DNA of 64,000 bases from Beta vulgaris subsp. vulgaris (Eukaryota > Streptophyta > Magnoliopsida > Caryophyllales > Amaranthaceae): contig NC_079206.1 of NCBI RefSeq assembly GCF_026745355.1, positions 32,800,653 through 32,864,652 of the forward strand, given 5' to 3'. The notes under the pieces were generated by a model. That model saw only the letters and a program-made list of their open reading frames with translations, was not told where the DNA came from and searched no databases. Shown here piece after piece: positions 34,556 through 45,900 of this stretch. The position numbers and the translations under genes were made by a program. Position 1 is the first letter of the stretch, and each line of letters opens with the position of its first letter.

Positions 34556-35997
34556 GGGTCTTCGGGAGACTGATTTGGCCTAGTGTCCAAGCCGTTAGTG
34601 CTGAAAAAAGCCATATACTTGAATTTTTTAAATTTCTGTAAAATCTCTTTCCTTTTCTCTGCTATCCATCTATGCATGTCACGAGTGATTTCGCTCACAA
34701 AAGAATTAAGGAGAGGCTCGAGATCATCAAACTTTCTTTTCTTTTCACATAAAAGAGTCTGGACCACTATGCGTTTGGGCCTCGGTGGACGACCCGCAGG
34801 CCGTATCGGAGGGCCCATGAGGCTTTTGTCAATAGGGATCTTATGGCTCAGTTGGCTCAAATCTAAGTGCTGAATATTCTTACCTTTTGGGCTGGGATCT
34901 GCGGTGAGAGCTGTCGAAAGGACTGGAGCCTGCGTTTCAGCTTTGGGCTGGGCAGAAGAGTCTGGGCCGGTGGAATTAAAAGCTTGGACATCCTCTTTTA
35001 GTTCCACTTTTTCTGGATGCTGATGGATTAAAGAATATGGAGCCTTCAATTCTTCCATACTCTTCTCTTTTTTCGTCAAAGCAGTTGTGACAATTTCTTT
35101 CAAGTCCTCGAGCTTTCATTTTCCAAGAACTCCGACATCGGTCGCCGGGTTCACCATGGAATTAATTGGCGGCTGCGTCCAGGCAGGGAAAATCCTGAGG
35201 TCAGCGGATTCCGTCGCCGAAATGCCGATGAAAGCATAGTGACAGGAGCTTGAAGAGCCCGTTTGAAGGGATGAATGAGACCCCGAGTTTTGAAGTGGTG
35301 TTTGGGGAGAAAGATGCTTTGAAGCTCACTCCATATTGATTGATCATTTATAGGAAATGTGTCTGTTTGTGGCATCCATCTGAATGCGTTGTCTTCTGAG
35401 TTAAAGTAGGAAGAGAGACTTCCTGGGTTAATTAAATTATCCCAAGAAGTACGCTACTCATCATGTTCCATGTTATCATAAAAGTTCAAGGGCAAAATAT
35501 TGTTACTGTATCTCTCTGTGTCAGTGGAAGCTAGTTGATTATTGAGTATGACAAAAGTTTGTGGGTCTGGAGGGGAAAACGGTAAAGTGGGAGGTTGAGT
35601 GATTGAGTTGGAGGAGTGAGGTGAAGATGTGTTAGATGCCATATTTACAGTAACAGAATCACGTGGAAAGAGGTGAGTTGTCAAGAATTTAAATGGTGGA
35701 AAGGGTGAGTAATTAGTTTGAATAAGTTTCACTGATGGAGGGAGATTAATATTGTTTTGGGTGGAGTAATTAATAATAATGGAGTTTGGGTCAAATGATG
35801 AATTTAAAATGGGGGGAGAGATTTTGGGTGAAGAAATACCACCTGTGAATAATACATGCGTTGTCTGTAGTTCAGTTGATGAAGAAAGGGAGACATCATC
35901 ATCATTGCAAATTAAATGCTAGCTAGTTTTCTTCTTGATTTTTTTGAATGAATTTTTTTAATTGAAAGGACTGAATTGCCCTTATTACATGGAATAT
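34552..35997 (-). pseudogene. LINE ORF1, C-terminal half
   Basis: Downstream part of the LINE's ORF1, in pieces. One open segment at 35103-34552 is basic and lysine-rich (RPAGRPPRPKRIVVQTLL, LCEKKRKFDDLEP). Others at 35375-35151 and 35732-35454 are Ser/Pro/Thr-rich. The last codons, GAAGACCCATGA, overlap the ORF2 start as ATGA. ORF1 proteins bind LINE RNA. The N-terminal half lies at 40118-41220, separated by a CACTA insertion. Confidence 0.72.
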
Positions 35998-36068
35998 TCC
36001 ATCAAGAATGTTAGGCTTTAGCGACCGCCAAAATCGGACGGTAAAAACGCGGGGTTGGAATTGCCCTT

Positions 36069-37206
36069 CTTGGTTGTATGATTCTAAGCAAGTTTAAGAC
36101 ACTTAGCCAATGAAAATGAGAGAAACTAAGCCATTTCGAGCCCTTTTTTGGGTTTCATGTTCCTATAATCCTACTCTATGCCTATTTCAAGTTCTAATAC
36201 CTCATGCAAGTCCTGGAATACTCATTTAAGCTTTCTACTACTTGGTTGTATGATTCTAAGCAAGTTTAAGACACTTAGCCAATGAAAATGTGATAAACTA
36301 AGCCATTTCGAGCCTTTTTTGGGTTTCATGTTCCTATAATCCTACCTCTATGCCTATTTCAAGTTTTAATGCCTCATGCAAGTCCTAGAATACTCATTTA
36401 AACTTTGTACTACTTGGTTGTATGATTCTAAGCAAGTTTAAGCACTTAGCCAATGAAAATGAGAGAACTAAGCCATTTCGAGCCCTTTTTTGGGTTTCAT
36501 GTTCCTATAATCCTACCTCTATGCCTATTTCAAGTTCTAATGGTTCATGCAAGTCCTAGAATACTCATTTAAACTTTCTACTACTTGGTTGTATGATTCT
36601 AAGCAAGTTTAAGACACTTAGCCAATGAAAATGAGAGAAACTAAGCCATTTCGAGCCCTTTTTTGGGTTTCATGTTCCTATAATCCTACCTCTATGCCTA
36701 TTTCAAGTTCTAATGCTCATGCAAGTCCTAGAATACTCATTTAACTTTCTACTACTTGGTTGTATGATTCTAAGCAAGTTTAAGACACTTAGCCAATGAA
36801 AATGAGAGAAAACTAAGCATTTCGAGCCCTTTTTTGGGTTTCATGTTCCTATAATCCTACCTTATGCCTATTTCAAGTTCTAATGCTCATGCAAGTCCTA
36901 GAATACTCATTTAAACTTTCTACTACTTGGTTGTATGATTCTAAGCAAGTTTAAGACACTTAGCCAATGAAAATGAGAGAAACTAAGCCATTTCGTGCCC
37001 TTTTTTGGGTTTCATGTGTTTCATGTTCCTATAATCCTACCTCTATGCCTATTTCAAGTTCTAATGCCTCATGCAAGTCCTAGAATACTCATTTAAGCTT
37101 TCTACTACTTGGTTGTATGATTCTAAGCAAGTTTAAGACACTTAGCCAATGAAAATGAGAGAAACTAAGCCATTTCGATCCCTTTTTTGGGTTTCATGTT
37201 CCTATA
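36069..37206 (+). repeat. 171-bp tandem repeat, 6.6 copies
   Basis: CTTGGTTGTATGATTCTAAG begins units at 36069, 36241, 36413, 36584, 36755, 36926 and 37108, giving periods of 171-172 with one of 182. The long unit contains a 10-bp duplication (TTTCATGTGTTTCATG). The last copy is partial. It lies inside the decayed CACTA element next to its left end. Confidence 0.93.
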
Positions 37207-37209
37207 TTA

Positions 37210-39088
37210 TTTCAATTACCTTGATTTTTTGGACTTTGACATTGATCGACACCTTCTTTCGAGACTCATCCCTCATGTGTGTGTCCATGAACAAGTCCAA
37301 GCGGAAGGCAGCACCCTCCACGTGTGCGGCCTACACGTTCAAAGACATTAATTAAATCAAGTTTCTGATTAAATGTATTCAAACAAGTTACACTTACCAA
37401 TCTCTTGGGGCGCTCTGCTGAGGAAATGGAGCCCTGGACATGAGAAGGAGGTACGCTGCTGGTCAAGTCACCTCCTCGCCGGTTCTTGCTAGCCTTCTGA
37501 GATCGTGCTTTGAACTCCTTGTCTTGAGCATTCTTCATCATCTGCTCGTGAATGCTCAGAGACAACCATGTCGGACAAACACCACCCTTCTTCTTTACTA
37601 TCGAGTGGTGATTATCTTTCAACATTTTGGCCATTTTCCTGTCGAATGTAGACCTCACTTGGGATTGAAGCTCCTCCCTCCATTTATATGTGCCCTACAT
37701 GCATATAAGAAACCAATCACAAAGGGTTAGTTTACATATTATAAACTTAAGTATAAAGGGTTAGTTTACATATATAAGAAAACTAATCACAACTTAATAT
37801 TTTTACATATTATAAACTTAACAAATATGATTTCACCTTGAAAAAGAGAACCAAAGGTTTTTTGTATCGTCATCAACCTGCGAATAGTTCCTCCATGGAT
37901 GATGGAAATGTTGCTTGAAGCATTTAGTCATGCGCGAATGACTCCATTGTCTTCAAACCTGATAAAAAGCAATTAAAACCAAGTGAACAACACCAATAAA
38001 ATCTATTAAAAGTAATAAAGTATTACGCTCATAATATAACTTACCAAAGTCCATTGGGATCCAACTCCTTTTTTGTCACCTACCCCAGCCTCATGATTAT
38101 CCTCGTCCCTCTCCAACTCGCCATCACGCTCAGGCTGAGGCTCAGACCCCTCTCTGCACACCACCATCACGAGGACCACCTCGGATCCGACCTGATGACA
38201 TCTGCAAAACTTGAAATAATCACATATTATAATCAATAAACTATGAAATTAATCATAGAAATTATAAAACCGTAGTACAAAATATTGAAAATCACATAAT
38301 TAATCAATTTGGAAAAAGCTTCAAATTAAAAACATATTAAATGACTAAAACCCATATAATAGAAATAAATAATACTCCCTCTGTTTTTTTTTTATCATTC
38401 TCACTTTTCTGTGCGCGTCTTCCAATGTACGTTTTAAAACTTAAATATCTTTCATTATATATTAGTAAAAATTATAACGATTGAATATTAATAAAGTACT
38501 AATTGAGACGAATCAAACAAGACCCCACATGACTATGTTTTTTCTTATAAATTGATAACATTTGAGAAGATTCTCTCTATGCATGAATAGTGTCAAGATT
38601 CTAAGTGAGAAAGATAAAAAAAAACAGAGGGAGTATGTCTTACACATAGAATACGACAAAGCGATAAAATGACAAATATATTGTCTTACAACAAAAGTAA
38701 ACTACATAAGGTAACAAAATACACTCAACGTCGTCAAACAAATCATCCTCGTCATCATCATCGTCAGTCAAATCACCAGTCTCGTCGGTGCTTTCATATT
38801 CACTTGGTTTTGACTAAGCGGAAGATGAGGAGGACCCCGTAACACGTTCACCATGACATAACCAGTCAAAGTAATTCGGTTTAAAACCCTTACTGTACAA
38901 ATGTACTTTGACCGTATCCACATCCAAGTAACGCAAGTTATTACACCTCATGCATGGACATTTTATCTTCTCACCGTCATTTAAATGTGGATGTTGTAAA
39001 CAAAACTCAATGAACTTATCAACCCCTTTCACAAACTCAGTTCTAAGGGAACGCCCATCAAGTCTGTTATACTCACTACTAGCTACGT
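37210..39088 (-). pseudogene. CACTA transposase remnants
   Basis: Pieces of En/Spm-type transposase genes in several exon-like blocks. From 39088 down to 38814 is a transposase-associated domain: EYNRLDGRSLRTEFVKGVDK, KIKCPCMRCNNLRYLD, VHLYSKGFKPNYFDWLCHG, with the Cys pairs expected of this zinc-binding family. Around 37930-37850 is FKQHFHHPWRNYSQVDDD then WFSFFK. From about 37697 to 37210 follow TYKWREELQSQ, VKKKGGVCPTWLSLSIHEQM, QKASKNRRGGD and DLFMDTHMRDESRKKV, typical of the plant Ptta/En/Spm transposase family. The catalytic transposase core is not found and a MITE interrupts the area. It is inactive. Confidence 0.82.
38375..38633. mobile_element. Stowaway MITE (Tc1/mariner) in the CACTA element
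   Basis: The 259-bp element has inverted ends CTCCCTCTGTTTTTTT and AAAAAAAACAGAGGGAG, and is flanked by TA on both sides (38373-38374 and 38634-38635). This end sequence and target duplication are diagnostic of Stowaway. There is no coding. Confidence 0.93.
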
Positions 39089-39540
39089 TCCTTTCTTTTC
39101 ATAATTTAAAACTCTACATACAACTAGAAAGTATCAATTCACTATATTCACTACTTGTTAATAAAAGTACTTACGATATGTAGTAGACAAATATTAGACA
39201 ATTTATGAATAATAAGACAATTTATGATACCATCACTTCACAATTATCATGAATAAATCAAACAAGTTGATGAACAACACCAATACTTTATCAACAACAC
39301 TTAACATATTCAATTATCAACAACAACAACACCTAACATATTTAATTATCAACAACAATAACGCTTAACATATTCAATTATCAACCACAAGTTCACTTAA
39401 CAACAACAACAACAAATTCACTAAACAACATCAACAACAATGCAATTAAAAACACCAACAACAACAATCATCTCTCACAACAACAATATCAAATCAAATA
39501 TACCAAAAACCTCAATCAACAACAAGGAATTCAAGCCAAA

Positions 39541-39850
39541 AATTAACAAAACCAAGGTACAAGTTCATACCTTAAGCAATTGTAGAAGAACCACTGACGG
39601 CGGCGGCAGGGCGCCGCTGATATTCCGACAAGAGCAGCGGCAGGCGGCGCAAGAGAAATGCGGAGAGAATAGACGCGCAAGAGAAACGCGCTGACGCCAG
39701 GTGCTGCAACCCTAAGATTGGAGTTGCGGCGGCAGTCCTCCGGCAACAGTGGAGGCGCGCCGGTTCACCAAAGAGAGTAAAGGCACGGCGGTTCGCCGGA
39801 GAGAATAGAGAGGTTAGGGTTTGGAATTTCGTAGAAAATGTCGTCAAAAT
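39541..39850 (-). other. GC-rich first-exon-like stretch of the decayed CACTA element
   Basis: Much higher in GC than its surroundings. Read on the minus strand it ends in a donor-like CTTAAGGTATGAAC at about 39572. It may be the 5' exon or leader upstream of the transposase remnants, or a captured host fragment. It was not recognised. Confidence 0.35.
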
Positions 39851-40117
39851 GTGATAACAAGGGTCGTGTTTGCTGAGGTTATATCCGGATTATTAGCGTC
39901 CGTTTAGGCCCAGTTAGCGTCCGCCAGGCGGACGTAAATTTAGCGTCCGCCAAAAAGCAGACGGTAAATTTAAAAAACGGATGGTACTTTACGTCTGATT
40001 TTTGGCGGACGCTATTTAGCGTTTGCTAGAAGAAAGGACGGTATTTTAACGGATACCGTCTGATTTTTTGGCGGACGCTAATTGCAGACGCTATAAAGGC
40101 GGATTCTTGTTGTGAAT

Positions 40118-41220
40118 GGACCTGAGAGTGGCCTGCAATTGAGTTCGCCCCACCCGGTAATTGCGTTGACTTGGCTCGCCCTTTTCAAAATTCCTGCTCT
40201 TGGGCCCATTTAATTTGGGTCTTTTACCTAGGCCATTTTGAGAACTATTACTACTGTTGCCACGTTTGGACGTCGAGTCGTTGTTTAACGACACGTTTCT
40301 CATTTCTGCGCCATTCTGTGATTATCATCATCTCCTTCATCGTTGTCGTCCGAACTGCTACTTGATGAGCTATATTCCGGGGGTCTTCGTGGCTCGTTTA
40401 GTTTCACTAATGTGGATCGGAACTCGAAGGTGTGAGGGAGGCCAATTATCTTGTTTGTATACAGTGAGGCATTAGGATTACCAAGCATGATAGGGGTTTC
40501 TGGTTTGCACGCTTTTGCAATCACTTTTTCAATTCCAGATTTCGCATTGGACCAAGATTGAGAGCATAAAGAACTTTTATGTCCTATTCTGCCACATCGT
40601 TTACAGAACACATAGACTCCTTCATATCGAAAATCGATCCACAATGGTTGTCCTTCTTGGACTTCTATGTAAAGCCCCGGAATTAATGGCGTTTTGGTTT
40701 TGATCCATACTAATGCTCGAAAATATTTTTTCAAAGCAGAGCGTTCGGAGGCGACATCAAAGTGGAGGACTTTTCCTATGCGGGAAAAAATAGTGTTGGC
40801 TAGAAATTTTGAGTTGAACAATAATGGAATACCTTCCACTTTAATCCACAACGCTGATTCAGATAAATTGAAGGATTTGAAAGAATCTAGAGGTTTCCAG
40901 GGTTTTAGAATTAAGAGAGCTCCTCTGAAATTCATAGTGTCATACAATCCTAGGATATCTGATTTATCTTTAAGTTCACGACAATGGAAGAAGAAAAGCT
41001 TTTCTTCTTTTGTGACAGTGATGCGCCCTTTGGTGAACTAGGTATCAACCCATTATTGAATGTGCCGAACTGAAAAATCTCGATTGTCAATGAATTTACC
41101 CACCAAAACGAATGAGACATAAATTGGATGATTACTAAACTGATCAATAGGAGTTTTTAGGATTGGACCTTGCTTCCTATGCCATACTACAAAATTGGAG
41201 GTGGATTGAGATTGTTCCAT
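40118..41220 (-). pseudogene. LINE ORF1, N-terminal half with zinc knuckle
   Basis: Begins at 41220 with MEQSQSTSNFVVWHRKQG. After a stop and frame change near 41040-40950, the segment 40947-40300 carries the DUF4283-like RNA-binding region (ALWIKVEGIPLLFNSKFLA, IGKVLHFDV) and a CCHC knuckle, CKRCGRIGHKSSLC. A Ser/Asp-rich acidic tail follows. The frame shifts near 40300 and continues as a basic Asn/Ser-rich stretch (KRPKLNGPKSRNFEKGEP) until the CACTA end at 40114. This is the standard ORF1 layout of plant L1-type LINEs. Confidence 0.82.
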
Positions 41221-41474
41221 GTTGAAACAAACCGCAAGTTTATTGACAGAGGGGAACCAAAGGGAAGTTAATTACATTTGGATGATCTTGAATAAAAAAA
41301 AAACTAAGTTGGAGAAATATGATTAAAAGATAGGGGACTGGAGGGGAAGAATTAATGGGATAACTCTAAATGATTAGTAAACGAATCATCAAGATGGATT
41401 AACCAAATAGTGAGAGAGATTGGGTGTGGTGAGAGTGAGTAATTTTTTTTAGTTTTAGAGAGAGAACCTCTCGA
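41221..41474 (-). other. Probable 5' leader of the LINE
   Basis: Upstream of the ORF1 start. Read on the minus strand it opens with GAGAGGTTCTCTCTCTAAAA and a CT-rich leader, as plant L1-type LINEs often do. The exact 5' end and any target duplication were not found. Confidence 0.45.
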
Positions 41475-41680
41475 GTAATGGTATTAAAGGTTGACTTATT
41501 CAAGGATAATCAAAGAGTTAACTTGTTTTTAACGAATGACTTAAAGGTTGACTTATCCTTAACAATTTTTCCTAATAAAAACCTAACTTATTTTAAAACA
41601 TCTTCCAAAAATAAGCTTAGTTTTGACCTTTGATTTTACTCCATAAAAATTTTATTTCTTCAAAGATCCGCCACTACCTA

Positions 41681-42527
41681 GTACGTCCTTCGTTTCATTT
41701 TAATCTACACACTTACACTTTTCACGCATGCCAATGTAAAACTTTGAGGATATATATCTTTAGTTTTGTATTTGTAAAAATTATAAAAAGTACATATTAA
41801 TAAAATATATGTTATGATGAATCTAACAAGATCTACATGACTATATTTTCATCCGCATATAAATCACAAATGAATATAAATCACAAATGATTATCAAAGT
41901 GAAATTTATAAATAATATAATATGTCAAAGTGCGTAGATTATAATGAAACAAAAGGAGTACCTAGAGATGTAAATGGATCGGGTTCGGGGCGGGTGGAGC
42001 GTCACCCGCATCCACCCACTCCAGCCGATCCATCCATCTCCACCCGGATCCATCCATCCATTTGTAACCGGGTTAAACGAATGGATCGGGTGATTAACAG
42101 GTGAAATTAAATAGTATTAGGAGAAAAAAGAAAAATTACTAACAAGAACCACTAATCCATTTATATAATTCTACTTACTATGTAAAATCGTCTCCAAACT
42201 AACCCTAATCCATATTATTAACATTTATATATACTTATATTATCATCTTGTAACTTTCAGGCTATAGATTAATAAAGCTGTAAAAATGAAAAAGCCCAAA
42301 ATTTTAAAAATTATATATTTTTTTACGTTAAACAAGTGACGGATCGGGTGGTAAACGGATGATGTGTCGGGTGATGGATGAAAAAATATCACCCGAACCC
42401 GACCCGCATCCATCACTCGATTATCCCCGGCTATCATCCGTTTAAATCGGATTTTTCACCCACTTAATAAACCGGATGGAGCGAATGATCGGGTGATCCG
42501 GTGGATATTGTCATCTCTAGGAGTACC
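41681..42527. mobile_element. Stowaway-like MITE split by a hAT MITE
   Basis: The left end GTACGTCCTTCGTTTCATT and the inverse of the right end (GGTACTCCTTTTGTTTCATT) form imperfect terminal repeats flanked by TA (41679-41680 and 42528-42529). Without the nested 557-bp hAT element and its duplicated 8 bp, the MITE is about 282 bp. Confidence 0.78.
41963..42519. mobile_element. hAT MITE nested in the Stowaway right terminus
   Basis: The 557-bp element has inverted ends TAGAGATG and CATCTCTA, and is flanked by the 8-bp duplication GGAGTACC (41955-41962 and 42520-42527), the size expected for hAT. Both subterminal parts are rich in GGATCGGGT / ACCCGATCC-type words, typical of hAT-derived MITEs. 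There is no coding. Confidence 0.92.
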
Positions 42528-42529
42528 TA

Positions 42530-42793
42530 GTAACTAGCACAAACAATAATACAGGAAGCGTTTTGGTTTGCCAACTTTCCATCCCAAGAAATGAGGCACC
42601 TTTATTAAATTTAACCATCTTTTTCATCCCTTCACCTCCGACGTTTCCGTCCACCATTTTACTGTTTGTGAAAACCTTGGCAGAAAGGTGACAAAAGAAT
42701 ACCCAAAAAAATCTTAAAAAAATCCATGAAAACTTTCTAAGCAAACTGATTTACCCACAATACACCTCTTTGAATCCTCTCTGTCATAGAGTA
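42530..42793 (+). promoter_or_regulatory. Upstream region and 5' leader of the SPPL gene
   Basis: About 260 bases between the MITEs and the SPPL start codon. No clear TATA box is visible near the coding start. A CT-rich stretch (ACACCTCTTTGAATCCTCTC) just before the ATG fits a plant leader. The transcription start cannot be placed. Confidence 0.35.
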
Positions 42794-42907
42794 ATGGCGA
42801 TAAATCTGCGCGTTAAGGCGATTTTGATCCTCTTTGTCGTCGGGTTTGCATCTTCTTTTGCAGATGGTGATGCTGTTTCTGCGAAATGCAACAATAAATC
42901 TCGATTG
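42794..42907 (+). CDS. SPPL exon 1
   Basis: 38 codons from the ATG, encoding the signal peptide and a short lumenal start with the glycosylation sequon NKS. It ends in phase 0 at a GTTAGT donor. The chosen ATG is the first in frame and puts the hydrophobic core at residues 8-22. Confidence 0.88.
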
Positions 42908-45900
42908 GTTAGTTGATTTATTTGCCAACGGTTTCTGGATCTCATTTCTGTTGTTTTTTTTTGAAGAATTTGACTTTGATCATTATATTGGCAAGTGGGT
43001 TTGGTAATTTTAATTTTATTTCGTCAATTGCACTTTTTTCTAGGATAATTTTTTTAGTATGCAACGGAAATTAAGTATTTCTTGTCTTCTTTTTTGGGGT
43101 GGGGTTGCAAGATAGAACAGTGGAATTGAACATTGCATTTATTTTTGAGAATCATTTTTGTATAGAAGCGCAATACATATGCAGGAGGTGAAAAGGGTTT
43201 TTTCGACAATCACATTTTTGTGTTTTTTAGTGGTTTAAATGAGTTTCCTATATTGGATTTTCATTGTGAAAATGTTTTTAGATTAGTGGTTGATATTGCA
43301 TAGGCCAAACAGGGCCTTCCTAATCTTTGATGCTTTATTAGCACAATGTGACGTTTAGCGACCTAGTGCAGGCATTCTTAATGTATATGCAATGGAGTGT
43401 ACGGTGTTTTGAGTGGATTGTAGCTGAAAAAGTTTAGACCCAATCCTCATGGACATTTCATACAGCTTTACCTGATTCCTTACACCCCTCCCCCCATCTG
43501 CGAATTGCTATCCAGTAAAGCGAGTTGGTACATGCAAGTGGTATACTTATAGGCGAAGGCAACAATATTAAGTAGTGAATTGCTTTCACACATCCATCTT
43601 TGTACCACAAATTAGGTAACACTGGCTTAAGAGCTTATGAAAATTTTGTTTTGGTTCCTTTCGAAAACTTTGTGAGTACTTAAAAAACATCTCGACGGAA
43701 AAATCAGTTCAGCTTAGCTCTGGTTTTTTGTTATCCGCTTTGAAATGCATCGACTTTTAAGTCTTAGTTTCTTTATTCAATTAAGGTAAGTTTTTGTTTC
43801 ATGACATATATAGGTATTAAGTGTATTTTACTTTCTTTCCAACCCACCTAAAAGAAGTCTTCTAAACGCACTTCTCCCACACCGTGCCATTATAGATTCC
43901 TTGAAACTAATAAAGCGTATAATTTACAAACAATCCCCTTGAGCTCAGAATTTTAACACAAATTTTAGACAATTTTCTACTAAATGGCGAATTTTGAGTC
44001 CCGGACACGATTCCAAGTGGACACTTGTCCCCAAGTCTGAGTACCATAGGTATAGTTTGTCGTAGTTGTCCTAGCTCATACGTGCTCACGGGGTCTCCCT
44101 CAGTTAGAGAGTATTGTTATAGAGGTAGTGTCTTCTTAGCTTTTTGAAGAGTGTTGATTCTCTCTTTTGAGTTGTGATTCTCCTTTTTTTCTTGGTAATA
44201 AAATTATTTTTGTTTAAAAAACGGAACGACAATAGAAATGAAAGAGTACAGTGAGAGGATAAGCTGCCTCTTTAAAGGTGAAAGGAGGGTGAACACCAAG
44301 TACTAGGTCAATCCATTAAAGGAAACCATCTTAAGACCATTTCTGTCACCCCCTTAATTTCTTATTTCTTTTTTTGTCTAATTAATTTGGAATTTATGAG
44401 GTGGAAGATTATGTGGAATGAGTGTGTCTGTGAAACAAATGCCACCAATTGAGTTGCAAGAGTATTATATTTTGTCTTTGGGTTTCAGTGGACCAAGTGA
44501 AAATGGTTTAATGAGCTTATTGTGGGTCAAGGTTTAGGCGGTGTGTGCATGTCAAATAAAGGGGCCAACAGGAACCTCTTTGAATTTGCTACATCTGACC
44601 CCCTTTATCTATTAGGGTTACCGGTATGATGATTGTGATTATGCTATGATTGTTGACATCTTTGAAAGTTTTGCTTAAGATAGTGGGTTCTTCAAGACAA
44701 TCAGCATGTGATGCCTCTCATCCATATTATCTTTTATGTTGATCATTGTTGCCCTGAGGATTGATGTTGAGAGGACACTTCTCTTGTCTTTGTGTCAGCA
44801 TAGATTATCTCCAGCTTATCCTATGTTGGCAATATGTAAACATTGTGTTTTATGTCTTCGTACTGTATTAAAAAGAAGACAAAATGGGAAAACTTATCTG
44901 GATACTATATAATTACTGAATATTGCGGCGGAGAAGCTTGATAGATGTTTAGACGCTTGGTTTTTTGTTTACGTAGTTGGGTGCTTGTTGAGAAAAAAGG
45001 AGAAATATATCTCTGAAAGTTATGAGCTGGTCTGTTGGATAAGTATAAAGCAATACTGCCTACTGGAAATTCTGAGTTTTGACATATTCATTAGTGGGGT
45101 TTTGCTTAAACTAGTTTTGAAACCCGTGCAATGCAAGAATTACTATTAATGTGGTTAAATTACAACGAATTATAAATTATAATTATTATTTTTGTACAAC
45201 CTATATTATAGGTTGCCAAGTCATATAACACTATTAATAATCATCTTGAACATAAAAGATAGAAGAACAAAAAGTGATGTGGACTTTTTTTTTAAGAGGG
45301 ACACTAGTACGGTACCACCATGTACCTCTTAAAAAATTATCTTATATCATTCGTCAAAATTTGTTACTTGCTTAATTGCTTATGTAGCGCTTCCAATGCT
45401 CCCGAGAGATATTAAGATTTGAAATACTTGAATATCCTAATTCTAACAATGATGATTCTAATTTCATTTTTTCAATACAAATTACCTAATGACTTGCATA
45501 ATATTAGTGATCACATAAAAATGTTTTTATGATAAAGTATAAAATATTCGCCTATAAACTTGCTTTGCTTATTTCACCGTTTAGGCTTCCCGATAATCGA
45601 TATACTTGCTCCATTATCTGAATATGGGACGGATAGAGTAAAAAATAATAGAACCCTACTAAAATTAGAAGTCTTCAAATTGATATGGGACAAATGAAAT
45701 AGGGAGGTATTCGAACTAATTTGAGAATAAGTATATGACATACGAGTTTGCTTTCATAATATCTTTTCAGCTGATTTTAGTGTTATAAAAATTATAAATA
45801 TTAGACATTTGTAGCATAACTTATATTTAGTTTCCATATTAGGATTATCTTAGTTGTTTCTATTGAACTCTTATATCTAAATCTCACTACAATTATTTGG

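Larger units (their letters stand above)
35998..40114 (-). mobile_element. Decayed CACTA (En/Spm) transposon inside the LINE
   Basis: The right end, read inward, is CACAACAAGAATCCGCC, and the left end reads TCCATCAAGAATG, a degenerate match. Both ends carry subterminal GGCGGACGCTA/TAGCGTCCGCC motifs (39890-40100, and TAGCGACCGCC near 36018). The element splits LINE ORF1. Minus-strand transposase remnants at 37210-39088 confirm the family. The 3-bp target duplication is not clean (TAT against AAT), so the ends are good to a few bases only. Confidence 0.78.

Noticed and set aside
34552..35732. A host gene encoding a Lys- and Pro-rich protein
   Set aside because: Position, orientation and the ATGA overlap with the endonuclease start place it in LINE ORF1.
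36069..37206. CRISPR-like array of regular repeats
   Set aside because: Units are contiguous 171-bp tandem copies without spacers, in a plant transposon.
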